Source of the DNA: Paenibacillus taihuensis
GTDB taxonomy: Bacteria > Bacillota > Bacilli > Paenibacillales > Paenibacillaceae
NCBI RefSeq assembly: GCF_003386535.1
Contig: NZ_QTTN01000013.1
Coordinates: 1-64,000, forward strand
Direction: 5' to 3'
Length of the DNA stretch: 64,000 bases
Both the position numbers and the translations under genes were made by a program. Shown piece after piece: positions 1-8,146 of the stretch. Under the pieces are notes generated by a model, which had not been told where the DNA came from, did no database searches, and saw only the letters and a list, made by a program, of their open reading frames with translations. Every line of letters starts with the position of its first letter. Position 1 is the stretch's first letter.

Positions 1-1
1 C

Positions 2-142
2 TCAAGAGACGATGAACCCCCGTCTGATGTTGAAGCACTGATTCGAAGAAACGTTTTGCCGATTCGCCCGATTCGACCAGGGCAGCAGAATACGCGCAAA
101 ACACGCTATAAATCATCTGTAAGCTTCGTCTACAGAGTAGCA
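2..142 (+). CDS. possible C-terminal end of a gene cut by the window edge
   Basis: One plus-strand frame is open from the window edge to a TAA at 140-142, giving about 46 residues rich in Arg and Pro and ending in VYRVA. I do not recognise it. It could be the tail of a gene that begins outside the window or a chance open frame; codon use does not decide. An inverted repeat (AAGCGGA/TCCGCTT, about 169-189) follows, with a T-rich run from 202, and could end such a transcript. The stretch 143-218 holds nothing else I can support. Confidence 0.25.
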
Positions 143-218
143 TAAATCGGTTCGAATGAACATTTTTTAAGCGGATTGTCTATCCGCTTGTTTGCTGTAC
201 ACTTTTTTCAGACTGCAC

Positions 219-254
219 CAAAAAAACAAACGGCACAGGGGTTTCCCTCATGCC
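219..254 (-). terminator. Rho-independent terminator downstream of truncated cysK
   Basis: Read on the minus strand, a hairpin (GGCA/TGCC outer, AGGG/CCCT inner pairs, 232-254) is followed by a run of seven T then GTTT at 219-230. It lies where the minus-strand cysK transcript should stop, so the native 3' end of that transcript seems to be kept even though the gene is broken. Confidence 0.7.
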
Positions 255-275
255 ATTTTGGATTCCATTTCTATT

Positions 276-299
276 CTCGGTCAATGTCATTGAGTTAAC

Positions 300-317
<18 letters not shown>
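276..317. repeat. near-perfect 42-bp palindrome at the broken end of cysK
   Basis: Two 16-nt arms (276-291 and 302-317) are exact reverse complements. The centre AGTTAACT (293-300) is itself palindromic, so only the 292/301 pair fails to match. The cysK reading frame leaves family sequence at the right edge of the palindrome and stops inside it (TAA at 302-300). No U-tract follows directly, so a plain terminator is unlikely. An inverted duplication at a deletion junction, or an assembly artefact, are the main explanations. Confidence 0.85.
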
Positions 318-1106
<789 letters not shown>

Positions 1107-1127
1107 ACACAGCCCTTCCCTTCCCCA

Positions 1128-2459
1128 TCAGCCTCTCGAAGGAGAGGCACGTTCTTTATCAACTGGCGCTGCCCGAAGCAGCGGCCGCATAAGCAGCCAG
1201 CCTACAATCGGAAAGGCGCCGACAGCGAGCATCAGCGAAGGCACGACATACTTGGAGCTGTCGATGAAAGGCAAGACAGACAAATAAGCCGTAACGCCGA
1301 TGATCCGCCCAATCGTAAGACCCGCCTCGCGAAGAATGACGAATTCTTCCCGCTGCTTCGCGCTATCCTCGTCACTGCCGATGAGATCAAACACAGCCGA
1401 CGTCATCGGAATAACGTAGAGCGGCATGAATAATGCTGTTCCTAGCCCAAAGATGAGCAGTGTTCGGTAATTCAGCGTCATGAACAGCACCGCGACGATT
1501 GACGTAACCGCAATGGAGCCGATCATCATGGCCATGTTTCTTCTATGCGGCTTGAGGAAGCGCCCGATTAGCCAGAAGCTTACAAGCGCCATAAGCGAAG
1601 TAATTAAGGAGAAATTGCCGAGCTTCCCTTCATTCTTCGTCGCAATGAAGACAAGCAGGCCGACGAAGAACATGAAGACGCCTTCGCGCACCCCTTGCGC
1701 AATGATCGCCGGCACTGCAAACCGCCACCGATTTCCCCTTTCGCGCAGAATTCTGAAGCCGTGGAACCATTCATACGTCCCGCTCGACTCCCGCTTCTTC
1801 AGCCAGAAGCTCAGCACGACCGCTACCGCAAAGATGATCGCCGATACGGTAAAAATAATGCTATATCCCCGCTCGCCCTTATTCATCGTAATGAGCCAGC
1901 CCGAAACCCATGGCGCAATAATGCCAGCCGCTGAACCGAGCAGCCCCGCCCAGCCGTTAAATCGATCCCGGTTGCCTGGCTCGGTAATCTCGAAATAAAC
2001 AACGTTGAAGGCCAGCCAGAAGCAGCCGTTGCCAATCCCAATCAGCATGCCGAGCGGCACAATGTACGAGACCGACGTCTTTCCTAGAAGAAGCACGACA
2101 AAATAGAAAACTCCGGACAGCGCAACGCCGAGCCGGAGGCTGTTCATTTTGTTATGCTGCTTGACCCATTTGCCCGCCAGCCAGAAGGTTAATCCGCTTA
2201 CGATAAATTGGGTTAAGTTGAACCATCCGATAAGCGCGAACGAACCGCTTTCTTTGAACAGATAAATCGGAAGAAACGTGCCGGACAGCGCATTCGCTAT
2301 GCCGAGCAGCGCCTGCACCGCCAACAGTAGAATGGCTTGGCTATCCAGTGCACGGCTATCCGAATTTCGTTTGTTCCCCCCACTTTCGAAGGTGCGAACC
2401 TTCTCGTGCGATTTTCCCGCATACCACCGCGACTGAACGGAATGTTTGCCTTGTTCCAA
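1128..2459 (-). CDS. MFS-family membrane transporter
   Basis: The 443-residue product is mostly hydrophobic with about 12 predicted membrane segments beginning near residue 45 and ending in a short basic tail, as in the major facilitator superfamily. I cannot name a substrate. The open frame runs upstream to 2537, but I chose the TTG at 2459 because AGGAGGG sits 8 nt before it, whereas the upstream ATG has no ribosome-binding site. This leaves a hydrophilic N-terminal leader of about 45 residues, rather long for the family. It lies between the zinc-ribbon gene and truncated cysK on the same strand. Confidence 0.8.
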   Translation of the reverse strand: MEQGKHSVQSRWYAGKSHEKVRTFESGGNKRNSDSRALDSQAILLLAVQALLGIANALSGTFLPIYLFKESGSFALIGWFNLTQFIVSGLTFWLAGKWVKQHNKMNSLRLGVALSGVFYFVVLLLGKTSVSYIVPLGMLIGIGNGCFWLAFNVVYFEITEPGNRDRFNGWAGLLGSAAGIIAPWVSGWLITMNKGERGYSIIFTVSAIIFAVAVVLSFWLKKRESSGTYEWFHGFRILRERGNRWRFAVPAIIAQGVREGVFMFFVGLLVFIATKNEGKLGNFSLITSLMALVSFWLIGRFLKPHRRNMAMMIGSIAVTSIVAVLFMTLNYRTLLIFGLGTALFMPLYVIPMTSAVFDLIGSDEDSAKQREEFVILREAGLTIGRIIGVTAYLSVLPFIDSSKYVVPSLMLAVGAFPIVGWLLMRPLLRAAPVDKERASPSRG

Positions 2460-2593
2460 TCGTGAATCCCTCCTGCCCTGCTGCGAATAAGCTGCAACAA
2501 CTCTAGGCGTAAGGTACCCCCATATGGCATGCGGCATGCCGGAAAATACTCTTATTCAAAAACTTGCCAATCCGTGAAAACGTACTTTAAGAG

Positions 2594-3157
2594 CTAGTCC
2601 TCTAAATCCGAAGCTTTCGCAAGCAAACGAACTAAGCGCTCCTGATCCGGCACGGCCAGCCGATTCTGTGTGGCGAAGCAAGACGGGCATACATAGAGCA
2701 CGAGCTCGAACGGCGCCTCAAGTATAGGCTCACCGAGCATAGCGGATGTTCTGGCTTCAAACCGTTTCTCCTTAATCGTCTGTGTGCCAGCTTCCAGCAT
2801 ATACTCGCGGCAGGATGGGCATTCCGGCGCTTCCAGCTGCTCATCAAGAATGCGGTTCATTGTCTCTTCCAGCGCAAGCTGATCGCGGTTGTACGGTCTC
2901 AGTTCGGACAGGTCATGCGAATGGGAGTGGGAATCGTCTTCCTCTTCCTCGTCCCCCCATTCGACGTTGTTCTCTTGCTCATCCGCATCGTCCGCATCTT
3001 CTTCCTCATTCAGCTCCATGCCGAATTGAAGCGTACGGTAGCCGGACAGCTCATTCTCGCAATGCGGGCAATTGCGCTCTGGCCCAATCTCTTCATCCCA
3101 TACGATCTCGGTCTGACACCAAGGACAGATCGGATTCTCTTCATGTTTCTCGCTCAT
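2594..3157 (-). CDS. acidic zinc-ribbon protein of unknown function
   Basis: The 187-residue protein has four CxxC knuckles: CPWC and CPHC near residues 12-34, and CPSC twice in the C-terminal half. This suggests two zinc ribbons. Between them is a strongly acidic stretch rich in Glu and Asp followed by an alternating Ser-His run (SHSHSH). No signal peptide or membrane segment is visible, so it is probably cytoplasmic. I do not recognise a named family. A GGGAGAG site precedes the ATG. It is transcribed in the same direction as mutS2, yshE and the small peptide upstream. Confidence 0.75.
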   Translation of the reverse strand: MSEKHEENPICPWCQTEIVWDEEIGPERNCPHCENELSGYRTLQFGMELNEEEDADDADEQENNVEWGDEEEEDDSHSHSHDLSELRPYNRDQLALEETMNRILDEQLEAPECPSCREYMLEAGTQTIKEKRFEARTSAMLGEPILEAPFELVLYVCPSCFATQNRLAVPDQERLVRLLAKASDLED

Positions 3158-3183
3158 TGATCATTCTCTCCCTACTGCAAAAG

Positions 3184-3261
3184 TTATTGTAGCAAATATA
3201 CGACGCCGAATATGACGAAAAGTGCGGCAAGCGCGAACAAGGTTCCCCATAAGTATTTCAT
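3184..3261 (-). CDS. 25-residue single-span membrane peptide
   Basis: A short frame between yshE and the zinc-ribbon gene encodes MKYLWG followed by about 18 hydrophobic residues and a TAA. It reads as one transmembrane helix with a basic N-terminus. The ribosome-binding site is weak (AAAGG about 14 nt upstream), so translation is uncertain. Its position in the mutS2-yshE transcript and its composition are the only support; no function can be given. Confidence 0.45.
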   Translation of the reverse strand: MKYLWGTLFALAALFVIFGVVYLLQ

Positions 3262-3297
3262 TTTGGTAAGCAACTGCCTTTCAACATTGAATGAAAG

Positions 3298-3717
3298 CTA
3301 CGCGATCGTAGCGCCGATGACATAAGAAAGTGATATCGAGATAATCATCGCAATAAATCCGACCGCCTTGTTGTCCTTCTGAATCTCATCGTCAATCCGG
3401 AAGACAGGCGTTAGAAACTCGAATAAGAAATATGCGGCAATGAGCAGCGCGAATCCGAACGTCGCCCAGACGATGCTCTGGTAGACCGTTTCGTTCGCTT
3501 CTATAGAGAAGCGGAACAGATTGCATATGCCGAAGATTTTGCCTCCGGTCGCCATCGCAACAGCCATGTTTCCGCGCTTGATTTCCTGCCAGCACTTATA
3601 TTTGGTTACAAATTCAAAGAAAAACAGGAACAACAGCAAGGCAAGCACCGCTACCGATACATAGGCTAGCGATGCCGCAAACGTATTGCTGAGCAATTGA
3701 TCGATTTCTTGTTCCAT
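3298..3717 (-). CDS. yshE: DUF350 membrane protein (YshE-like)
   Basis: The 139-residue protein has four hydrophobic segments (about 15-37, 49-65, 80-102, 117-138) arranged as two similar halves, typical of DUF350/UPF0719. The family has no firmly established biochemical role. Identification as YshE rests on its place: it starts 25 nt after the mutS2 stop codon, matching the B. subtilis mutS2-yshE order. A GAGGG site precedes the ATG. Confidence 0.8.
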   Translation of the reverse strand: MEQEIDQLLSNTFAASLAYVSVAVLALLLFLFFFEFVTKYKCWQEIKRGNMAVAMATGGKIFGICNLFRFSIEANETVYQSIVWATFGFALLIAAYFLFEFLTPVFRIDDEIQKDNKAVGFIAMIISISLSYVIGATIA

Positions 3718-3742
3718 CGGTATGCCCTCGCCCCCGCTATGC

Positions 3743-6106
3743 TTACTTCAATTCTGCAACCGTAACCCCGGCGCCGCCCTCGCCATATCGTCCGAGGCGG
3801 TAGCTCTTCACATGCTTATGCCTGCGCAGGAAGTCGGTAATTCCCGTACGCAGCACGCCTGTGCCGATGCCGTGGATGATGTATACTTGCCCGAATCCAG
3901 CCAAGAACGACTCGTCGAGGAATCGGTCGACCTCGATCATCGCTTCCTCCAAGTTCGCCCCGCGCAGGTCCAGCTCGGTGCGAACGTTCTCATCGCGCGT
4001 ACGCTTCAGGCTTGCGGCAATCTTCGGCTGCTGCGTCTTCTTCGTCTCCGCACGCTTCACAAGCTCAAGATCGGTAAGCGCGACCTTCATCTTCATAATG
4101 CCGAGCTGCACTGTAGCATCATTGCCCGACAGATCAACCACATGGCCGCGCTGGTTCAAGCTGTAAACCATAACCTCGTCGCCCGCCTCAATACGCTGCG
4201 GCTTATCGGTTTTCTGCTTCGCTCCAGCCGCCCGCCGTTTCTCCGGCGTCGCTTCATCCAGCTTGCGGCGCGCTTCGGTCAGCTTGTGATCCTTCACCGC
4301 CGCGCCTTCTTCCTGCGCGAGCTTGCGCAGATCCGCGATAATCTCTTCCGCCTCGCGCCTCGCCTTCAGCATCACTTCGCGCGCCTCATCCTGAGCCTTC
4401 GCAAGCAGCTTCTCGCGCTGCTCCTCGAACTTCTGCAGCTCCGCTTCATGGCGCGCACGCTCCGACTCCAGCTGCTTACGCAGCGCCTCGGCCGTTTGCC
4501 GCTCCGCTTCCGCTCCGATCCGATTCTCCTCCAAGGAGGCGATCATCGACTCGACGCGGACATCCTCCTCGCTCACTTCGCCGCGCGCGTGATCGATGAT
4601 GCTGCGCTGCAAGCCAAGCCGCTCCGCAATGGCGAACGCGTTGCTTCGGCCAGGAACGCCGATGAGCAGACGATAAGTCGGGCTCAGCGTCGCAATATCG
4701 AATTCCATGCTCGCGTTAATAACGCCTTTGCGGTTGTAAGCATAAGCCTTCAATTCGCTATAATGCGTCGTCGCCACGATGCGGCAGTCAAGCTTATGAA
4801 TATGCTCAAGAATCGCTATCGCAAGCGCAGAGCCTTCCGCCGGGTCCGTTCCGGCACCAAGCTCATCGAGCAGAACGAGACTCTTCGGCGTCATATTGGT
4901 TAGAATACGGATAATATTGGTTAAATGACTGGAAAACGTACTTAGGCTCTGCTCAATGCTTTGCTCATCGCCAATATCGGCATAGATCGCATCGAATACG
5001 CACAGCTGGCTGCCGTCTTCGGCAGGCACGAACAAACCGGACATCGCCATCAGGCTGAGCAGGCCGATCGTCTTCAGGGAGACCGTTTTACCACCGGTAT
5101 TCGGACCTGTAACGATGATCGCTGTAAAGTCATTGCCAAGCTCGACATCGATCGGCACCACATGCTCGCGCGCAATAAGCGGATGACGTCCGCGGCGCAG
5201 CTTGAAGTAGCCCCTGTCATTCATACGCGGCAGCGTCGCTCCCATCGTATGCGCCAGACGCGCCTTCGCAAAGGCAAAATCAAGCTGTCCGAGCACATCC
5301 AAATCCAGCATCAAGTCATCGGCATATTCAGCCGTCTGCGCCGTAAGCTTTTGCAGGATTTTCTCAATCTCGCGTTCTTCGGCAAGACGCAGCTCACGCA
5401 GCTTGTTGTTCATGACGACAATCGCTTCCGGCTCGATAAACAGTGTAGCGCCCGAGCCCGATTGGTCGTGGATAATGCCGCCGAAATTCGAGCGGTACTC
5501 CTGCTTCACCGGAATAACGTATCTGTCGTTCCGAATTGTAATGATGGCATCCTGCAGCATCTTCTGCACCGATGTCGAGCGGATCATTCCCTCAAGCTTC
5601 TCGCGCACGCGCGATTCGCCGCTTCGCAGCTCTCTGCGGATATTCGCGAGCTCGGCGCTTGCGCTGTCCAGCACTTCCGCCTGATCGTCGATGCAGAAGA
5701 AGATCGCATCCTCAAGCACCTTGTGCTCCGTCAGCTGTTCCGCCATCCCGGCAAGCAATGGAATCGGATCGTCCTCGTGCAGCTGCTCGATGTGACGTTT
5801 GACCCGGCGCGAACCGCGGACTGTCTCGGCAATTGCCAGCAGCTCCGACGGGTTCAGCGTCCCGCCGATCTTCGAACGAAGCAGCTGCGGCTTAATATCG
5901 ACAACGCCGCCGAATGGCGCGCTGCCTTTCAGCCGGTCGGCCTTGTAAGATTCATCCGTAATGGCGAGCGAGTGCTTCACCATCTCCAAGTCGGAGTTTG
6001 GCTTAAGCGCCAGTGCAGCCGCTTTTCCAAGCGAAGTCGCCGCATGCTGCTCTAATTTATTTACAATTTTGGCATAATCGAGTGTGTGTAAAATTTTGTT
6101 GTCCAA
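3743..6106 (-). CDS. mutS2: endonuclease MutS2 (Smr-domain MutS paralogue)
   Basis: MutS2 is an ATPase linked to suppression of homologous recombination and, in B. subtilis, to rescue of collided ribosomes. The product has the MutS core, a Walker A GPNTGGKT at about residues 334-341, a downstream LLDELGAGTDP Walker B segment, a long charged coiled coil (about 520-640), and a C-terminal Smr domain with LDLRG and HGIGTGVLR. I chose the TTG at 6106 (reading DNKILHTLDY) because GAGAGGAG lies about 10 nt upstream; this gives 787 residues, close to the 785 of B. subtilis. The open frame extends to 6166 without a ribosome-binding site. A TATAAT (6132-6137) lies just upstream. It heads a minus-strand cluster with yshE. 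Confidence 0.93.
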   Translation of the reverse strand: MDNKILHTLDYAKIVNKLEQHAATSLGKAAALALKPNSDLEMVKHSLAITDESYKADRLKGSAPFGGVVDIKPQLLRSKIGGTLNPSELLAIAETVRGSRRVKRHIEQLHEDDPIPLLAGMAEQLTEHKVLEDAIFFCIDDQAEVLDSASAELANIRRELRSGESRVREKLEGMIRSTSVQKMLQDAIITIRNDRYVIPVKQEYRSNFGGIIHDQSGSGATLFIEPEAIVVMNNKLRELRLAEEREIEKILQKLTAQTAEYADDLMLDLDVLGQLDFAFAKARLAHTMGATLPRMNDRGYFKLRRGRHPLIAREHVVPIDVELGNDFTAIIVTGPNTGGKTVSLKTIGLLSLMAMSGLFVPAEDGSQLCVFDAIYADIGDEQSIEQSLSTFSSHLTNIIRILTNMTPKSLVLLDELGAGTDPAEGSALAIAILEHIHKLDCRIVATTHYSELKAYAYNRKGVINASMEFDIATLSPTYRLLIGVPGRSNAFAIAERLGLQRSIIDHARGEVSEEDVRVESMIASLEENRIGAEAERQTAEALRKQLESERARHEAELQKFEEQREKLLAKAQDEAREVMLKARREAEEIIADLRKLAQEEGAAVKDHKLTEARRKLDEATPEKRRAAGAKQKTDKPQRIEAGDEVMVYSLNQRGHVVDLSGNDATVQLGIMKMKVALTDLELVKRAETKKTQQPKIAASLKRTRDENVRTELDLRGANLEEAMIEVDRFLDESFLAGFGQVYIIHGIGTGVLRTGITDFLRRHKHVKSYRLGRYGEGGAGVTVAELK

Positions 6107-6279
6107 GCGGGCACAACTCCTCTCGTTACTTATTATAGCGCAGCAGCGCGGTGTATGCCATGACAAGCGGAACTCATGAATGACAGCCTGAAAAAAGGTA
6201 ACACTACATGTACACGAGGAGTCATACCAACTCCGTGTAAGGAAGCTCTTCCAAATAAAAGGCAGGAGGTATTTCCATT

Positions 6280-6630
6280 ATGCATTTTCTGGGTCATGTA
6301 GTCAGATTTATTGTATCAGCGATTGTGTTAATGATCGTAGGTTATATTGTTCCGCAGTTCAGTGTCGGCGGATTCTGGAGCGCCCTGTTCCTAGCGCTCG
6401 TCATCGCGGCGCTGGGCTGGATTATCGAAGGTATCTTCGGCAAAAGAGTTACGCCTTTCGGACGCGGTATCGTTGGCTTCCTATGCAGCGCGCTCGTCAT
6501 CTGGCTTGCTCAGTTCATCGTCGGCGGCGTACATGCAACTTGGCTCGGCGCGATCCTGGCTGCGCTAGTCATCGGGATCATCGACCTGTTCATCCCGGTC
6601 AGCACGCCTTACGAAGCTGGCCGCGAGTAA
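6280..6630 (+). CDS. YvlD-like four-span membrane protein (phage-holin superfamily fold)
   Basis: The 116-residue protein has four hydrophobic helices separated by short loops and matches the pattern of the PF04020 family (B. subtilis YvlD and relatives). Despite the family name it is a common chromosomal gene, tied to envelope stress in B. subtilis. AGGAGG lies 9 nt before the ATG. It is divergent from mutS2, and an inverted repeat (about 6211-6239) lies in its leader. No phage genes are nearby. Confidence 0.8.
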   Translation: MHFLGHVVRFIVSAIVLMIVGYIVPQFSVGGFWSALFLALVIAALGWIIEGIFGKRVTPFGRGIVGFLCSALVIWLAQFIVGGVHATWLGAILAALVIGIIDLFIPVSTPYEAGRE

Positions 6631-6725
6631 GCAATTCGCAGCATATTCAACAGATCGTCACAGTAATTTTACCCATGGCAAGGTATACTAGTTAAGTATA
6701 ATTCCAAGCTATGGAGGGTTATCTG

Positions 6726-7118
6726 GTGAAAAAATTACTGCTCATTGCGTTCACGATGGTTGCAGCGGTTCTCGTTCTGGCTGCTTGCGGGGCGAACAAA
6801 GCCGACAATTCGAATACAAGCGGAAGCACTGGCGTTGAAGAAACAGGCACAGCAGCTTCGGCGAAAATTACGATCAAAGCGAAGCGTTACGAGTTCGATC
6901 AGCCTGTCTATACGATTAAGAAAGGCGTGCCGACTGAAATTACGCTGAAATCGGAAGATGGCATGCACGGCGTCGAAGTATCCGATTTGAAATTGAAACT
7001 GGATTCTGATGAGCCGAAGGTCGTCACGATCAACGATGCGGGCGAATATGAATTCCACTGCGACATTATGTGCGGAAGCGGCCACTCCAAAATGGTTGCC
7101 AAGCTCGTTGTTGAATAA
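6726..7118 (+). CDS. cupredoxin lipoprotein with a CuA-type copper site
   Basis: A short signal sequence ends in the lipobox LAAC, so the protein should be lipid-anchored outside the membrane. After a Ser/Thr-rich linker comes one cupredoxin domain with a histidine in MHGVEV and then CDIMCGSGHSKM. The spacing C-x3-C-x3-H-x2-M plus the upstream His is the CuA ligand set of cytochrome c oxidase subunit II. Unlike subunit II there are no N-terminal membrane helices and no oxidase genes nearby. It may accept or deliver copper or electrons; that role is inferred. I chose the GTG at 6726 because TGGAGGG lies 7 nt upstream and the product then starts VKKLLLI. It is followed at once by a terminator. 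Confidence 0.85.
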   Translation: MKKLLLIAFTMVAAVLVLAACGANKADNSNTSGSTGVEETGTAASAKITIKAKRYEFDQPVYTIKKGVPTEITLKSEDGMHGVEVSDLKLKLDSDEPKVVTINDAGEYEFHCDIMCGSGHSKMVAKLVVE

Positions 7119-7142
7119 ACGTATCCGCTTATAAATGAATGG

Positions 7143-7169
7143 ACCGTCCCATCTTGGGGCGGTTTTTTT
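7143..7169 (+). terminator. Rho-independent terminator of the cupredoxin gene
   Basis: An 8-bp stem (ACCGTCCC with GGGGCGGT, one G-U pair) with a short loop is followed by seven T. It lies 25 nt after the stop codon. Confidence 0.9.
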
Positions 7170-7337
7170 ATTCCGATTATTAATGCTGTCCATCAATAAT
7201 GCTGATGAAATGCACATTTTGCCCGCTATATTGGTTTGACCAACAGCAACTTATAAGAAACCTTTATAGGCGCTCTATTCCAACGGCAGCCGGTTGCTGA
7301 TACGATGTGTTCAACAATCAGATAAAGGGTGGTCAAC

Positions 7338-8027
7338 ATGGGTAAACTAAATGGACAAGTAGCGGTCATAACAGGCGCGGGAACAGGGCTCGGCCGGGCA
7401 ACGGCGATTGATTTTGCTCGTGTTGGTGCGCATGTTGTACTGCTTGGAAGGCGGCTCGGGAAGCTTGAAGAAACGGCTGCGCTGATCGAAAGCGATGCTG
7501 CTGTTGCCGGCGAGAGCAAGGTGCTAATTGTGGCTTGCGACACTTCTAACGAAGAGGCAGCCCAAGCAGCTGTAGAGCGGATCATCGCCGAATTTGGCAA
7601 GATCGATATTCTCGTCAACAACGCTGCAGTATTGGAGCCGGGCAAGGTGATCGAACTGACTGCTGCAGAGTGGGCGCTTCAGCTTAGCGTTAACTTGACG
7701 GGACCCTTCTTGATGACACGGGCTGTACTGCCGATCATGCGTCAGTCTCGTTTTGGCCGGATCATCAATATCACTTCAGGTCTCGCCTCGAACGGTGCCG
7801 GCGGTTATGCTGCATACAGCGCATCCAAGGCGGGGCTCGAATCGCTGACGCGGACGACGGCGGATGAAGAGCATGACTACGGGATTCTGGTGAACGCGTT
7901 CAATCCGGGTACGATTCGCAGCGAAATGCATGCAACGGGCAAAGACCCGCATCAAGTGACGCGAGCGCTTGTTGACCTCGCATCGCTGCCGCAGAACGGC
8001 GTGACCGGTTCGATCGTGGTGTATTGA
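7338..8027 (+). CDS. short-chain dehydrogenase/reductase
   Basis: This is a classical SDR of 229 residues. It has the NAD(P)-binding TGAGTGLG, NNAA after the fourth strand, and a catalytic Ser-Tyr-Lys set in NITSG and YSASK. The arginine cluster LGRR after the second strand favours NADP(H), as in 3-oxoacyl-ACP reductase-like members. The substrate cannot be told. The C-terminus is a little short for the family (usual about 245). The ATG at 7338 has AAAGGG 8 nt upstream; an in-frame GTG at 7329 overlaps that site and is less likely. Confidence 0.85.
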   Translation: MGKLNGQVAVITGAGTGLGRATAIDFARVGAHVVLLGRRLGKLEETAALIESDAAVAGESKVLIVACDTSNEEAAQAAVERIIAEFGKIDILVNNAAVLEPGKVIELTAAEWALQLSVNLTGPFLMTRAVLPIMRQSRFGRIINITSGLASNGAGGYAAYSASKAGLESLTRTTADEEHDYGILVNAFNPGTIRSEMHATGKDPHQVTRALVDLASLPQNGVTGSIVVY

Positions 8028-8063
8028 TAAATCTATGGAAGCAAATCGAATTGGCATGAAAAT

Positions 8064-8122
8064 AAGGGCTATGTCCGTATGAGGTCGGTTCCAGCAGGAA
8101 CCGCCATACGAGCATAGCCCTT
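8064..8122. terminator. bidirectional terminator between the SDR gene and zapA
   Basis: Outer arms AAGGGCTATG (8064-8073) and CATAGCCCTT (8113-8122) are exact complements. Inside is a second stem (CGGTTCC with GGAACCG, plus a CGTATG/CATACG pair). T-rich sequence follows on both strands, though it is short. It sits between two converging genes. Confidence 0.75.
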
Positions 8123-8146
8123 TGTTCGTAGAGTTGGATTGAAAGC

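Noticed and set aside
3722-6055. Plus-strand frames of 393 and 364 codons opposite mutS2
   Set aside because: They are shadows of mutS2; His/Arg/Leu-rich translation with no motif.
6197-6226. ECF-sigma promoter for the YvlD-like gene (GGTAAC ... GTCATA)
   Set aside because: Spacing of 18 nt and only partial match to known ECF consensus; not enough to call without expression data.
6280-6630. Prophage remnant because of the holin-superfamily protein
   Set aside because: No other phage gene is near, and YvlD-type proteins are ordinary chromosomal genes.
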